In this document: positions 54,051-64,000 of the stretch, piece after piece
Numbering within the stretch: position 1 is the first letter of the stretch
How the letters are laid out: the number at the start of each line of letters is the position of its first letter
Source: Calendula officinalis
Lineage: Eukaryota > Streptophyta > Magnoliopsida > Asterales > Asteraceae
Length of the DNA: 64,000 nt
Assembly (NCBI GenBank): GCA_963853835.1
Contig: OY970822.1
Span: forward strand, 50,494,404 to 50,558,403
Direction: 5' to 3'
The notes under the pieces: model-generated
What the model was told of the DNA's origin: nothing
The model's database searches: none
What the model saw: the letters and a program-made list of their open reading frames with translations, nothing else
Made by a program: the position numbers and the translations under genes

Positions 54051-56529
54051 ATGAGCGGGAGCGAGGGAAGCTCGGGACATTCAGCCGGAGATGCACCGCC
54101 ACCGGCCGCCGGGAAGAAGAGAGATAAGGCCAAAGTGAGCCGGACGTCGTTAATTCTGTGGCACGCTCACCAGAACGATCCATCCGCCGTGAGAAAGCTA
54201 TTAGAGGAAGATCGAGATTTGGTTCAAGCCAGAGATTATGATAATCGAACTCCGCTTCATGTTGCTTCGCTTCATGGATGGATTGAAGTCGCTAAATGCT
54301 TGATTGAGTACGGTGCCGATGTTAACGCGCAAGATCGATGGAAGAACACGGTAATCATATACACACTTTACGCAATTGGAAAATTACTCTTGTTTGATAA
54401 TCAGATTATACTTATGTTTAGATTTGCTTGATAATTGAGGATTGCTGTAGTTCAATTGAAATCAGCGAAATTATAGATACAAATTGCTAGTTCTCACTTC
54501 TCAGGTTACTGGTTTGAGCTCGTTGAATCCTGTTGTGTATATAATTAAATATAATTGAAAGTTCATTGAACAATTAAGGTGTTCTCTCACTCAATCCATA
54601 GATTATAAGCAGTAAGTTTGCATCAGTAATATGGATAAAGGAAGTAATTGTAGGCAATGTTTAGTCACTGATTGTTCTTTTGAATTTAAATCTGATAATG
54701 TGTTGTCTGGTATCATGTACACATCCATCTGACCTTTGTGTACACTTGTTAATATGCTAACATTGACAAATATATGATTATAATTTGCACACTTTTACAC
54801 TGAGATTTCAACCAGTTCGATGAACTCACGATACTTGATATTGTTCATGACAGCCTCTAGCTGATGCTGAAGGAGCTAGAAAACATGGCATGATTGAGTT
54901 GCTAAAGTCATATGGTGGCCTTTCATATGTAAGACAACTTTTCCAATATAATATTTCAACGTTTAAGATATTTGTTCATAGGATCATATATGTCTTCATT
55001 CTCTTTTGAAATTCAGATCCATAATCCATGACTATGTGTATGCTTTTATAAGCTTCAATTTTGGAATATTTTTTGTGTAGGGCCAAAATGGAAGTCATTT
55101 TGAACCAAGGCCCGTGCCACCACCACTTCCAAATAAGTGTGACTGGGAAATTGACCCGTTGGAGCTCGACTTTGCAAACTCACACTTAATAGGAAAAGTA
55201 TGGTTTCATTCACTTTAATCTTGTTAAAATAACGTTTAAATCACACATTTTTCATGTTTATAGTTGACATTAGGTATAATAATAATAATAATTTCTGGTA
55301 ACAGGGGTCGTTTGGTGAGATTGTAAGAGCATGTTGGCGTGGAACACCTGTAGCTGTCAAACGTATTCTTCCAAGTCTTTCAGATGATAAATTAGTTATG
55401 TGAGTTCTCTTATATTATCTTTATTTAATTTAAATTAATTTGTTTATACTATATAGACTTTTTATTGTTAAAACTTAAAGTTTGTTATTATTGATTTTTT
55501 GTTTTGGCTTACAAATTCAGTCAAGACTTCAGGCATGAGGTGAATTTGCTGGTCAAACTTCGGCACCCTAATATAGTGCAATTTCTTGGAGCAGTTACTG
55601 AAAAAAAGCCATTAATGCTCATAACCGAATATCTGCGAGGGGTAATTCATGAAAAATATTTAGCTACTAAAATTGTATATCTGTTCATTTCCTCACCTAC
55701 ACACACCACAAGAAATTTAAAAAATAAAGAAAAAAAAAACCATTTATGGTCCTAAAAGTAGATGTGGCAATTTTGACCCATTTACTTATGAATGGGTCGC
55801 GTTTGGGTAAAAAATTAACATATTCAAATTTCAAATAACTTAGATGATCATGTGATATAATGATACTTTTGAAGATCATATTACAAAAAGTGTTTTGGGT
55901 CAATCCAACTCAAGCTGTAGCTAAAAATTACTGGTTTTGACCCGAACCCGTTACTCGACCCGCCCATTTTACCATATGTAATTACTGGTTCTGAAAGTTG
56001 ATATGTGAATACAGGGTGATCTTCACCAGTGCCTAAAGGAGAAAGGTGCACTAAGTCCAGCAACAGCTGTAAACTTTGCTTTAGATATTGCCAGGTAATC
56101 TTTTTATTATAAATAATGTATTAATTAATAAATATATACTTTTTTTTGGGTCAAATTATAACATTTTTGTTTTCACAGGGGTATGGCTTATCTTCACAAC
56201 GAGCCAAACGTCATCATTCATAGGGACCTAAAACCAAGGTTTGTTTATTCGACTCATACAAAAAATTAGTTGTTTTGACCGTTGACCAAATCCGCCCGAC
56301 CCGACCCACCCATTTGATAATAATCTTGGATTTATATTTTAGGAATGTTCTTTTAGTCAACTCAAATGCGGACCATTTAAAAGTTGGAGATTTCGGGCTT
56401 AGCAAACTTATCAGGGTTCAAAATTCTCACGATATTTACAAAATGACTGGAGAAACTGGCAGCTGTAAATTCTTTTTTTCCAATACAATTTTTATATTTT
56501 AATATTTCTTATAAATTTGCTATATTATC

Positions 56530-56566
<37 letters not shown>

Positions 56567-57067
56567 ACAGATCGTTACATGGCTCCTGAAGTATTTAAGC
56601 ATCGTAAATATGATAAAAAGGTCGATGTGTTCTCTTTTGCAATGATATTATACGAGGTAATTATTTGTCTTGGAATAAAGGTTATAATTATGGAATTAAA
56701 TTATATAATTTATTATTAATATTTTTTGAAAAATATTGTTATAGATGCTTGAAGGTGAGCCACCATTATCGAATTTAGAAGCTTATGAAGCAGCAAAATA
56801 TGTAGCAGAAGGACACAGGCCTCATTTTAGAGCAAAAGGTTACACTCCTGAGCTGAAAGAGTAAGTTTATTGTAATTGGTCAACATGTTTGACTATTAGT
56901 CAAATGACTAAAATACCCTTTAACTTCTTGTTTGAATTTGTAGGTTGACGGATAACTGTTGGGCGCCCGATATGAACAAGAGACCGTCTTTTTTGGAGAT
57001 CTTAAAGAGACTTGAAAAAATTAAGGAAACAATACAGCCAGATCACCATTGGCATCTTTTTAATTAA
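54051..57067 (+). CDS. VIK: Ankyrin-repeat Raf-like protein kinase (VIK type), 11 exons
   Basis: The exons are 54051-54350, 54854-54928, 55081-55197, 55305-55399, 55521-55641, 56015-56094, 56179-56238, 56343-56464, 56571-56656, 56745-56860 and 56944-57067. All borders are GT/AG and all phases agree, giving 431 residues. Order: polar N-terminus, ankyrin repeats about 30-122 (TPLHVASLHGWIEVAKCLIE), kinase domain about 158-415. It keeps the Gly loop GKGSFGEIV (164-172), Lys183 in VAVK, HRDLKPRN (277-284), DFG (299-301) and MAPE (327-330), so it should be catalytically competent. It resembles Arabidopsis VIK (At1g14000), a kinase linked to vascular and tonoplast sugar transport. Intron 8 ends in a 30-base T run before exon 9. 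Intron 5 contains a hAT-like gacccatt/cgggtcg fragment. Confidence 0.93.
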
Positions 57068-58949
57068 CCAATCATTGACTGACACATCACCCTTATGTGA
57101 ACATATTCGAGTTTGAAAATGTGAGAGCGACAGAGTTTAGTTAAATTTTATAATGAACAACTTCAAGAAATCTTGACTTTTTCTTTTTTCAAATAATGAT
57201 ATCTTGACTTTTTGTTAATCGTGTTGAGGTGTAAATGATATATTCATTGTCTTTCTTGTGAAAGCTAAGTTAATGGTTATATGGATCTTGAAAAATTGAT
57301 TGTGTTTCCATTTTATGTTAATCGCAAGTTCTTAAACTACATGCTTTATATGTTGTACTCCCTCTATCCCATATTAAAGGCATGTTTGAGAAAATTTATT
57401 TAAGTGACTTTTTTTAACTTTAGTTAAAAAGGTTCTTATATAAGCTTTCCCAAACATGCCACAAGTGTCCACTAGACATGATGCACGTAGTTTTACGTAA
57501 ATATAACCATTACATTGTTTAACCAATAGAATCTTGTGTTAATCCACTTATAAATAAATTAATTGGTTGTTATTTGGAAGTAGACATTTAATTTGGAACA
57601 AACAAAAATAGTAATGTGGACAATTAATATAGGAAAGCAGTATATTGTTGTGTACAAATGATCTCCCGTGTCATTTTGCATTGTAATGAAAAACAATTTT
57701 AAATGCCATAATTGCAAACTCGCAACTGATAAGCATATGAATACTAATAGAAAACTCAAGAGTGAATTCATCTTGCTGTTAAGCTATTGCATTTCCCATT
57801 TCCCTGTAACAAGTATTCAAAATTGAGCTGAGCAGACTGAAATTTGACTTTTCAAAGTGAAAGGAAAAGAAGGACATGATTGTCCACTAACATTAAATTG
57901 CTCTGTATGGATTAAAGTGACTCTTTAAGAATCACCTCCTATATAAAATGAGTTGAAATTGGAGTCAAACAGAGAACTTGGGGCGAGAGTGGGGCAAACC
58001 GCATCAACCGGCCCGCCGAATTACCTTCAACGTGATTTTGTGAGATTCAGGTTAAGGGTGTTCTTCATTGGGATTAATTACTGAATAATGACCAACTGTC
58101 ATAGAATTGGTTTTGATATCTTCTGAAAATAAACACAATGGCAGAAAGCATAAGTTTTTAAAGCCTCATAGTTATTCTTATTTACTTGAGGCCTTTAATT
58201 GTATATGAGGTGATAGAGATGGAGAACGATGATGTCCTTTTGTTTAAAGTTGTTTTCTAAGAATCAAGGTTCCGATTGAAACCAGTCTCTTAGACTATGG
58301 GATATGGGTCTTTTGGACCACACTATCTTGTTCTGTCATATCATCGCCACCTCAGCAACCACACCAGTCCATCCATTTTAATTCCATTTAATTTTAAAAA
58401 TAAAAAATAAAATTAAACACTTCAACAAATCAAAAAGTATCATTTCCCTTGAAATTCCCCCACCACTCTCATTGCCAGCGGTTAGTGTAGCCACACCACA
58501 CCACATGAATATCATCACATGTGGGAGGGGTGGTGTTCCCCTCTCCACCACACCGTTAAAAGGTGCCACCTCATCACCACACCACAACCAAATGACCCAT
58601 TCCTACCAGTCTTAAACAATGATTAAGGATGTTTAAAACTCAAAATTGCTAATGTATAATTAGGAAGTCATAACTACTTACAATGGTCTATAAAATTTAG
58701 CAGCTAAATTACAATTAATTTATGCTAATTTGTTTTCTTAATCATTATCTTTAGCACAATATTCAACATTTTCATTAATATTAATATTATTATTATTTTG
58801 GCATTTTATTGGTTAATAATGTTTAGAGTCAATTATATAAACTGACCATATAGTGTTTCAAATTTTATGACTTTATCCCTTAAAAAAAACTCATGATTTT
58901 TTTCCTTCATTTTGACCTAAAATGACCAAAATACCCTTAATTTTAATTC
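57068..58949. other. 3' flank of the kinase gene and intergenic DNA
   Basis: No gene is recognised. 57379-57466 is a degenerate Tourist-like hairpin (ggcatgtttga...cccaaacatgcc). 58330-58600 is a ccacacc-rich block with a small palindrome near 58528-58550, perhaps a decayed MITE. No target duplication was found for it. Confidence 0.5.
57379..57466. mobile_element. Degenerate Tourist-like MITE
   Basis: The inverted ends GGCATGTTTGAGAAAA and CCCAAACATGCC resemble 53131-53209. The flanking taa duplication is imperfect. Confidence 0.5.
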
Positions 58950-59388
58950 ATCTGATTTTTTTAAAAAACGTTTTTTTCGATCGTCTTTTCCAGCGAGTTC
59001 CGGCAAACTTATAGTCAAAAAAGACATACACGTAGTTAATTGGCCGAAGATTAAGGACCGGGTCAACTCGGGTCACCGGGTCGCCAGTTTTCACAATACC
59101 CGACAGGGTCAAACCGGGACGATTATAAGCAAAAACCCAGTACCGGTTGAACCGCATCTTACACCGGGTCCCATTTGAACCGACCGGGTCAACCAGGGTT
59201 TTAAAACAGCAGCTAATCTCCCATAGTTCTTGCTTAGTCATTGAAGTAATCACGAATTATACAATTACAATTGGTATCAGAGCAGAATTCTGATACGAAC
59301 CAACTAGTAATCGAATGAGTAAATATTAAAAGATAGATTAATTAACGTTCGAGAGGTCAATCAGCTCTCCAACAGTTTACTTTCGAGA
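58950..59388. mobile_element. Retroelement LTR remnant with a PBS-like site
   Basis: A run of ccgggtc/gggtcaa words, then caattacaattggtatcag. The word TGGTATCAGAGC at 59272-59283 is a PBS-like site following a possible LTR end at 59269. It is directly followed by its own inverted partial copy (ttctgatac). No gag is seen after it, and another LTR starts at about 59389. It is either a truncated older element or chance. Confidence 0.4.
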
Positions 59389-61304
59389 TGTAAGCCTATG
59401 ATATGGGTGTTAATAATACAAGGGCCTTTGTGTACATTCAACAAACATGAAGGACCGTTTTGTAACTTTCTTTAATTCTGTTTTGTTGTTAGTAGTTAGT
59501 TACAAAAGTTGTTTAGACTAATCATGTATACTAGTACAAAAATAGCTTTCAACCACGATTTTTTTAAACAACCTCGCCACAGGTTGACATGTTCGTGTGG
59601 CTAAATGTCACAAATAATGTTCTGATGTTGTTTTAGCCACATTTTTACTGAATTATTGTGGCAATTGAAACTTAGATTTGAACACTTTAGCCACGATTTA
59701 ACATGATAAACGTGTCTATTGCTAGCCACGGTCATGTAGCGTGGCCATATGTCACACTTTTCGCCATGATTTATTTTGTTAACAAGTTACATTATTTTGT
59801 GACGGTTAATACGTGAGGCGAAAGACACATACTTAGCCACATGAATCAACTACTTGTGTGTCCAAAAATTTGTATTCATTTGCCACATGAAATTCATTGT
59901 TGTTGAAAGAAGTATACAACCACGATCATTATTGTGTGTGTTATGTGGCTATACAATAACAATAGTCACTTAAAACCTTTATTTGTCTATGTGGCTATAT
60001 GATGGATATTTGTCATACCCTAAATAAAATCAAGATAAAACTAAAATTGTGTGTAGCCATAACCTAAATAATAACAATGGTAAAGGTAAAATTAAAATTA
60101 TGTCTCTATAATTAGTTTATTATCACCATTTAATCGTATATAAATTTGTGTCTACAAGTAGCAAAATGTCACGTTAATAATGCTAAATATGGCTAGATAT
60201 CATCAAGGATCACATATATGTGATAATGACTTATGTGGCTAAAGGGCAAACGATAGCCATGATTAAGTGTGATGGGCATATGTTTTTATTAGCCACATGA
60301 AGTCGTTGTTGTTGAAAATTAGTATACAACCACGATCATTATTGTGTGTCGCGTGGCTATAAGACAAAAAATAGTCACTCAATTTTTCATGTGGCTATAT
60401 CAAGATTACGACTACAGTTAAATTGATTATGTGTCTAAAAGCAACCAATAGTCACGTTAATTTGTTTAAATGTGGCTAAATGTTATCCCACATTGTTATT
60501 TGTATGAAAGTTTGGGAACCACTTTCACTATAAAAAGAAGTGTGCACATACTATGTTGAAGCAATTAAAGCTTGAGTCCCTTATGATTCGCGTTGTATGA
60601 CCATTTGACTTAAGGCTCGGTTCAATGCAATTCTTTGGCCGACAATTTAACGGTTTAACTCGGTTTTTTACTAGGGTTTGACTATTACCAATCGGGCTTG
60701 ACAGGTAAAAAAGTAAATAATAACCATGTTCGTATTTTTTTTATTGTGGCCAAATGATATCAAAAGTCATGGATTAAAAAAATTATTGTGGCTATAGGTT
60801 TACTATAGCCACAATTACAAAAACCTTATGTTTCCATAAGAACTTTACGGACACCCTCAACATAACTACGTGTGACAATACATAATAGATTAGTCACATT
60901 GTATATAAAACTATGTGTCTAAAAGCGGGATTTTAGTCACAACCAACATAACGATATGTGGCTATATGGTAACCATTAGCCACAATTTACAATAAATTGT
61001 GTCTCTAAAAGTAGGATTACAACTATTTTCGTTTTAATTACATATGACTATATGGTAACGATTAGCCACGGATGTATCCTATCGCTACACATTTTCATAT
61101 GATATAGCCACTAATATTTAGCATAGCCATATATGCACTTTAAAACGCGGAAGGAATAGACTACGCTTATGATGTAAAATAAAACCGTGGCTAATGATTT
61201 ATGGCCACAGTTTTTTGTACTGTTTGTATTGCTTGTGCAATAAAAGTTGTACATCGGGCTGTTCCTGTTGTACTTTTGTGATTGATAAACTTTGTGGTTT
61301 ATCA
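59389..61304 (+). mobile_element. 5' LTR of a Gypsy element, split by a CACTA-like transposon
   Basis: The right end tttgtggtttatca precedes a PBS at 61307. The left start TGTAAGCCTATG is assigned by the TG...CA rule. LTR sequence occupies 59389-59528 and 61226-61304, and the middle is the CACTA-like insertion. The left edge cannot be confirmed without the other LTR. Confidence 0.6.
59529..61225. mobile_element. CACTA-like non-autonomous transposon with GTGGCTA arrays
   Basis: 1697 bp. The left end tACTAGTACAAAAATAGC (first C lost) and the right end ...TTTTTTGTACTGTTT approximate the CACTAGTACAAAAA inverted ends, flanked by gta (59526-59528 and 61226-61228). The interior carries about 20 copies of GTGGCTA or its complement TAGCCAC, spaced roughly 40-120 bp, in the manner of CACTA subterminal repeats bound by transposase. 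The centre (about 60520-60720) lacks the words. No transposase frame is present. Confidence 0.7.
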
Positions 61305-61306
61305 AG

Positions 61307-61318
61307 TGGTATCAGAGC
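61307..61318 (+). other. Primer-binding site of the Gypsy element
   Basis: TGGTATCAGAGC two bases after the LTR's CA, complementary to initiator Met-tRNA. Confidence 0.92.
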
Positions 61319-61345
61319 TTTCATTCTCGCACCTGTGTTCGTTTA

Positions 61346-62254
61346 TGGTTAGAGTAACCATAGCACAAGTAATGGAGCGAAACGAAGCAATAGAGCAACG
61401 TGTAGCTTCTCAGGAATTGGCGATTACTGGAACTCAATCCAGTGTATCTCGAATTGAAGAATCAATTGAGTGAAGAATTGTCCAGGACGGTGCGACTTTT
61501 AGTTGCCGAGTATCAATCGAAGATGAAGACGCCTGACATTCCGGAATCTTCGAAGGCAGCAAAGAAAGTAGCAATTGATTTAGAAGACGAAGAGGAGGAA
61601 ATCAATGAGAAACAGTCATACAAACTGGTCAATCGCATCACAAAACTTGAATTTCCTGCGTTTGAAGGAGAGAATTTCAACGACTGGTTTTATAGATGCC
61701 AACAGTTCTTCGAATTGGATGAAACACCAAAGGAAATGAAAATTCGATTGGTAGCGATTCATTTGAAAGGAAGAGCACTTCAATGGCATCAGGCATACAT
61801 GTCTGATACAAAAGTAAAACGAATTGACTGGAAATCGTACATCGCTGAGCTACTTGAGTATTTCATTGAAGGTACTTTCTCGAAACCTATGATTGAGCTT
61901 CGAAATCTGAAAATGTCTTCAACTGTGGAGCATTATAATTCAGAATTCAATACGTTGAGAAATCAATTAGAAATTCCTAATGATCTGTTATTAGACTTGT
62001 ATTTGGGGGGATTACCAAATAATATATTGCATACTGTCCAATTATTCGATCCTAAAAGCATCAATCAAGCCATGAAACTGGCCAGATTACATGAAGGTGC
62101 TTATTATGCTCTATGGGGTTTAGATGTACCTAAAAGTGTTTTCATTAATCCAGAACACATTCAAACACTACTATGAGTGATAAGTCAATATTAGCTTGTG
62201 CACCAGATCCAAACGCTATTCCATCTCCTAAGTTTTTACCGAATATGTCCTCTT
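61346..62254 (+). pseudogene. Gypsy Gag, frameshifted and interrupted at 62255
   Basis: The start is likely MVRVTIAQVMERNEAIEQRV at 61346. One frameshift near 61470 moves the frame, after which FPAFEGENFNDWFYRCQQFF, HLKGRALQWHQAYM and VEHYNSEFNTLRNQLEIPND identify a retrotransposon Gag capsid. The frame ends at 62176 and decayed sequence follows. A Copia LTR begins at 62255, so the rest of this Gypsy element lies beyond the right edge of the window. Confidence 0.85.
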
Positions 62255-63212
62255 TGTTGGATCCCAACAACACAAACGTGTTGCGTTATGACCGAGTAAC
62301 GAAAATATGATAAGTAAGCAACAAGATTTCAATGATTAAGGGTTTATTAAAATAACTTAATACAGTACAAAGTTTGCGGAAATAGATAGTACAAAACTAA
62401 TTAAAACTCTATACTTGAAATGACACTTTAGACCGCTCAAACTAGAAGAGAATACACTGAGAGTTATATCAGCTGATACTAACAGCTGATATTAATGCCT
62501 TAGTAATAACTATGGAGAAGTTAATACTTAGACAAATAACTAACTCTCAGAGAATGTTCTTGTGCTATGATTTCTAAAGGTGTGTGTAAATGCAAGCATT
62601 TACGTCTGTATTTATAGCCCAAGATCCATGTTCCTTAGTCCACAAGTTTGACGACGTGTAAACATATTATTCGTCGATGTGGACTTGTCTATGGATCATT
62701 AAATGCTCTTGCACAAGTTATTGTCCCAAGTGTACTTTGTGTCAACTACTTCCGGTACCCTTTCTGACGCACAGTGAAAGGTGTACTACATAAGTAAAGA
62801 AATAGTTGACTTTCTCTTTACATGCTTGAGGGACAAACGATGATAATGTACTGACATTATCTTCTATTCCAAAATAGAAGATCTTCATCGTTTTCTTCTT
62901 CTTTGAGCGGGAAAGGGAAATGTTCAAGGTGTCAATGAACATTTCCTATAAGTCTTTATCTGCAGCAGGTACTATCAGCTGATTCCACAATCAGCTGAAT
63001 AGTCTTCTTCTTGTCTTTGTCCTTTGGTCATAGACTTCGAATGAACTCTCGTTAATATCTGCTGATTTGACTTGTATCCTAAAGCTAAGTACGTACTCAG
63101 CTGAAGGTTTATTGTATATACTTGCTTCAGCTGAGATACATACTTCAGCTGTTTATTTATTCTTCTTGGTTATCGATCATCAAATCTTATTTACTTAGTC
63201 TTGGGACTAACA
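62255..63212 (-). mobile_element. 3' LTR of a second minus-strand Copia copy
   Basis: 958 bp, closely matching 6970-7939 from end to end, with small indels. To its right the plus strand reads atctccccctatttgatgc, the complement of a PPT (AAATAGGGGGAGAT). This is therefore the 3' LTR of a minus-strand element whose interior continues past 64000. Confidence 0.92.
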
Positions 63213-64000
63213 ATCTCCCCCTATTTGATGCAATCGAATAGCCATATAAGTGTAACCCTGTAATGATTCAGCTGATGAAGTCAGCTGAATACTTATGTGC
63301 TTTGACCCTTAGGGTTCTTTTGTATATGTTTATCTTTTTACAATTTTTACAAGTATATTACACAACTTTTGATTTTCTATTGATAAGGCAATTAAAATTA
63401 CAAGGAAAATAAAAAAAAAAACTATAATGCCTTGGATATAGCTGATCCAACAACATTGCGATACAGTGAGTTGAAGGTTGAGGTTATTAATTTCTTCATT
63501 TCTCTTCCCTCTTCAGTGGTGGAACTCAGCAGCTTGTGATAGATCATAAGTTGATCCACATCACATAGATCCAACTCATCTGCTCGCTGAAAGCACTGCT
63601 TCTTCTTCTTCTCCAGATAGCAAAAGCCATAAATTGGTTCTTTTACGATCAGCCCAGGGACGAAGTTAACTCCCGTGGGGATGGATTTTGTGATATTGGG
63701 TCTTGGCCGTTTTGCAAATATGATCGATGACCCAATATCCAGTGGTCTGGAGTCAGCAAGAGGCTCGAGGAGAACGGACTTACGTTTCTCCCCTCTTGCT
63801 GAGGAGCTTTCACCAGCAGATCCTCCGACAACAGCTGTTTGAGATTCACACAATTCAGAGGTATGCGATATACTAACTCAGGAGCTTGTCTCCTGATTTC
63901 CTCGCATAGAATCTTGAAAGAGTAGATTGCGAATTTTATCTCGTTTTCCAGATCTGTTATAATCCGCGATGGTTTTGCAGATCTGGCAGCTACTTCAGCT
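63213..64000 (-). mobile_element. 3' internal region of the second Copia copy
   Basis: Follows the PPT and runs out of the window. It includes the open frame 63422-63853. The left Copia copy lacks this part because it is interrupted at 1476, so this is the only view of the family's 3' end here. Confidence 0.75.
63422..63853 (-). CDS. Accessory 3' open frame of the Copia family, function unknown
   Basis: 143 codons. It is polar and basic in its first third (GEKRKSVLLEPL, KRPRPNITKS), then mixed, with CYLEKKKKQC and DELDLCDVDQLMIYHKLLSS, and an alpha-helical C-terminus. I recognise no domain. It lies between the PPT and upstream pol sequence, where some plant Copia (SIRE-like) elements have extra frames. 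It may be the end of a longer frame that started right of the window. The start Met at 63853 is therefore uncertain. Confidence 0.5.
   Translation of the reverse strand: MCESQTAVVGGSAGESSSARGEKRKSVLLEPLADSRPLDIGSSIIFAKRPRPNITKSIPTGVNFVPGLIVKEPIYGFCYLEKKKKQCFQRADELDLCDVDQLMIYHKLLSSTTEEGREMKKLITSTFNSLYRNVVGSAISKAL

Noticed and set aside
55504..55755. Separate small kinase-like gene
   Set aside because: It is exon 5 of the VIK-type kinase read into its intron.
58330..58600. ccacacc-rich block as a transposon
   Set aside because: A palindrome is visible but neither terminal repeats nor a target duplication could be defined.

Overview
The window is nuclear DNA from a flowering plant. Its genes have eudicot-type introns and AT-rich intergenic DNA, and the repeats are plant Copia, Gypsy, Helitron, MITE and SINE families. 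The repeat families look to me like those of Asteraceae, but that is an impression and was not checked by any search. About three quarters of the window is transposable elements, many of them nested.

Layout. 1-1475 is the 3' tail of a plus-strand Copia element that ends in a tandemly duplicated PPT+LTR unit. It abuts (1476) a minus-strand Copia element whose polyprotein is nearly complete (1476-6914) and whose 5' LTR is 6970-7939. 7940-16142 is the remnant of an older LTR, split by a full-length but coding-dead Copia element (8641-16054, apparently identical LTRs, TSD gaaac). A hAT MITE (16201-16761) and a PIF/Harbinger-type element (16818-17724) follow. A six-TM membrane-protein gene lies at 17954-19039. 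A 10.4 kb chromovirus-like Gypsy element (20458-30834, TSD attag) comes next, then a tRNA-Asp gene (30973-31044, minus) and a RAP2-11-like AP2/ERF gene (31260-32315, minus).

34503-38724 holds several Helitron 3' ends (hairpin plus CTAG), a pentatricopeptide-repeat pseudogene and tandem repeats. 38897-41287 is a cluster of MITEs. 41362-52567 is a large non-coding LTR element (TSD ttgag). Its right LTR carries a 3.26 kb Helitron (47817-51079) that has captured four exons of a DDI1-type gene and keeps the C-terminus of the Helitron helicase. The other LTR of the same element preserves the empty site. 52701-53797 contains a short Helitron, two foldback MITEs (one interrupted by a Tourist MITE) and a tRNA-derived SINE with a poly-A tail and 9-bp TSD.

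54051-57067 is an 11-exon gene for an ankyrin-repeat Raf-like kinase of the VIK type. The window ends with a Gypsy LTR (59389-61304) split by a CACTA-like element, then its PBS and gag. That gag is interrupted at 62255 by a second copy of the minus-strand Copia family, which runs past base 64000.

The four host loci (membrane protein, tRNA-Asp, AP2/ERF factor, VIK kinase) are separate transcription units with no visible functional link. I saw no new multi-gene system. The most informative structures are the Helitron gene capture with its dated empty site, the trans-mobilised Copia shell, and LTRs of related elements that carry different palindromic word arrays at the same position.
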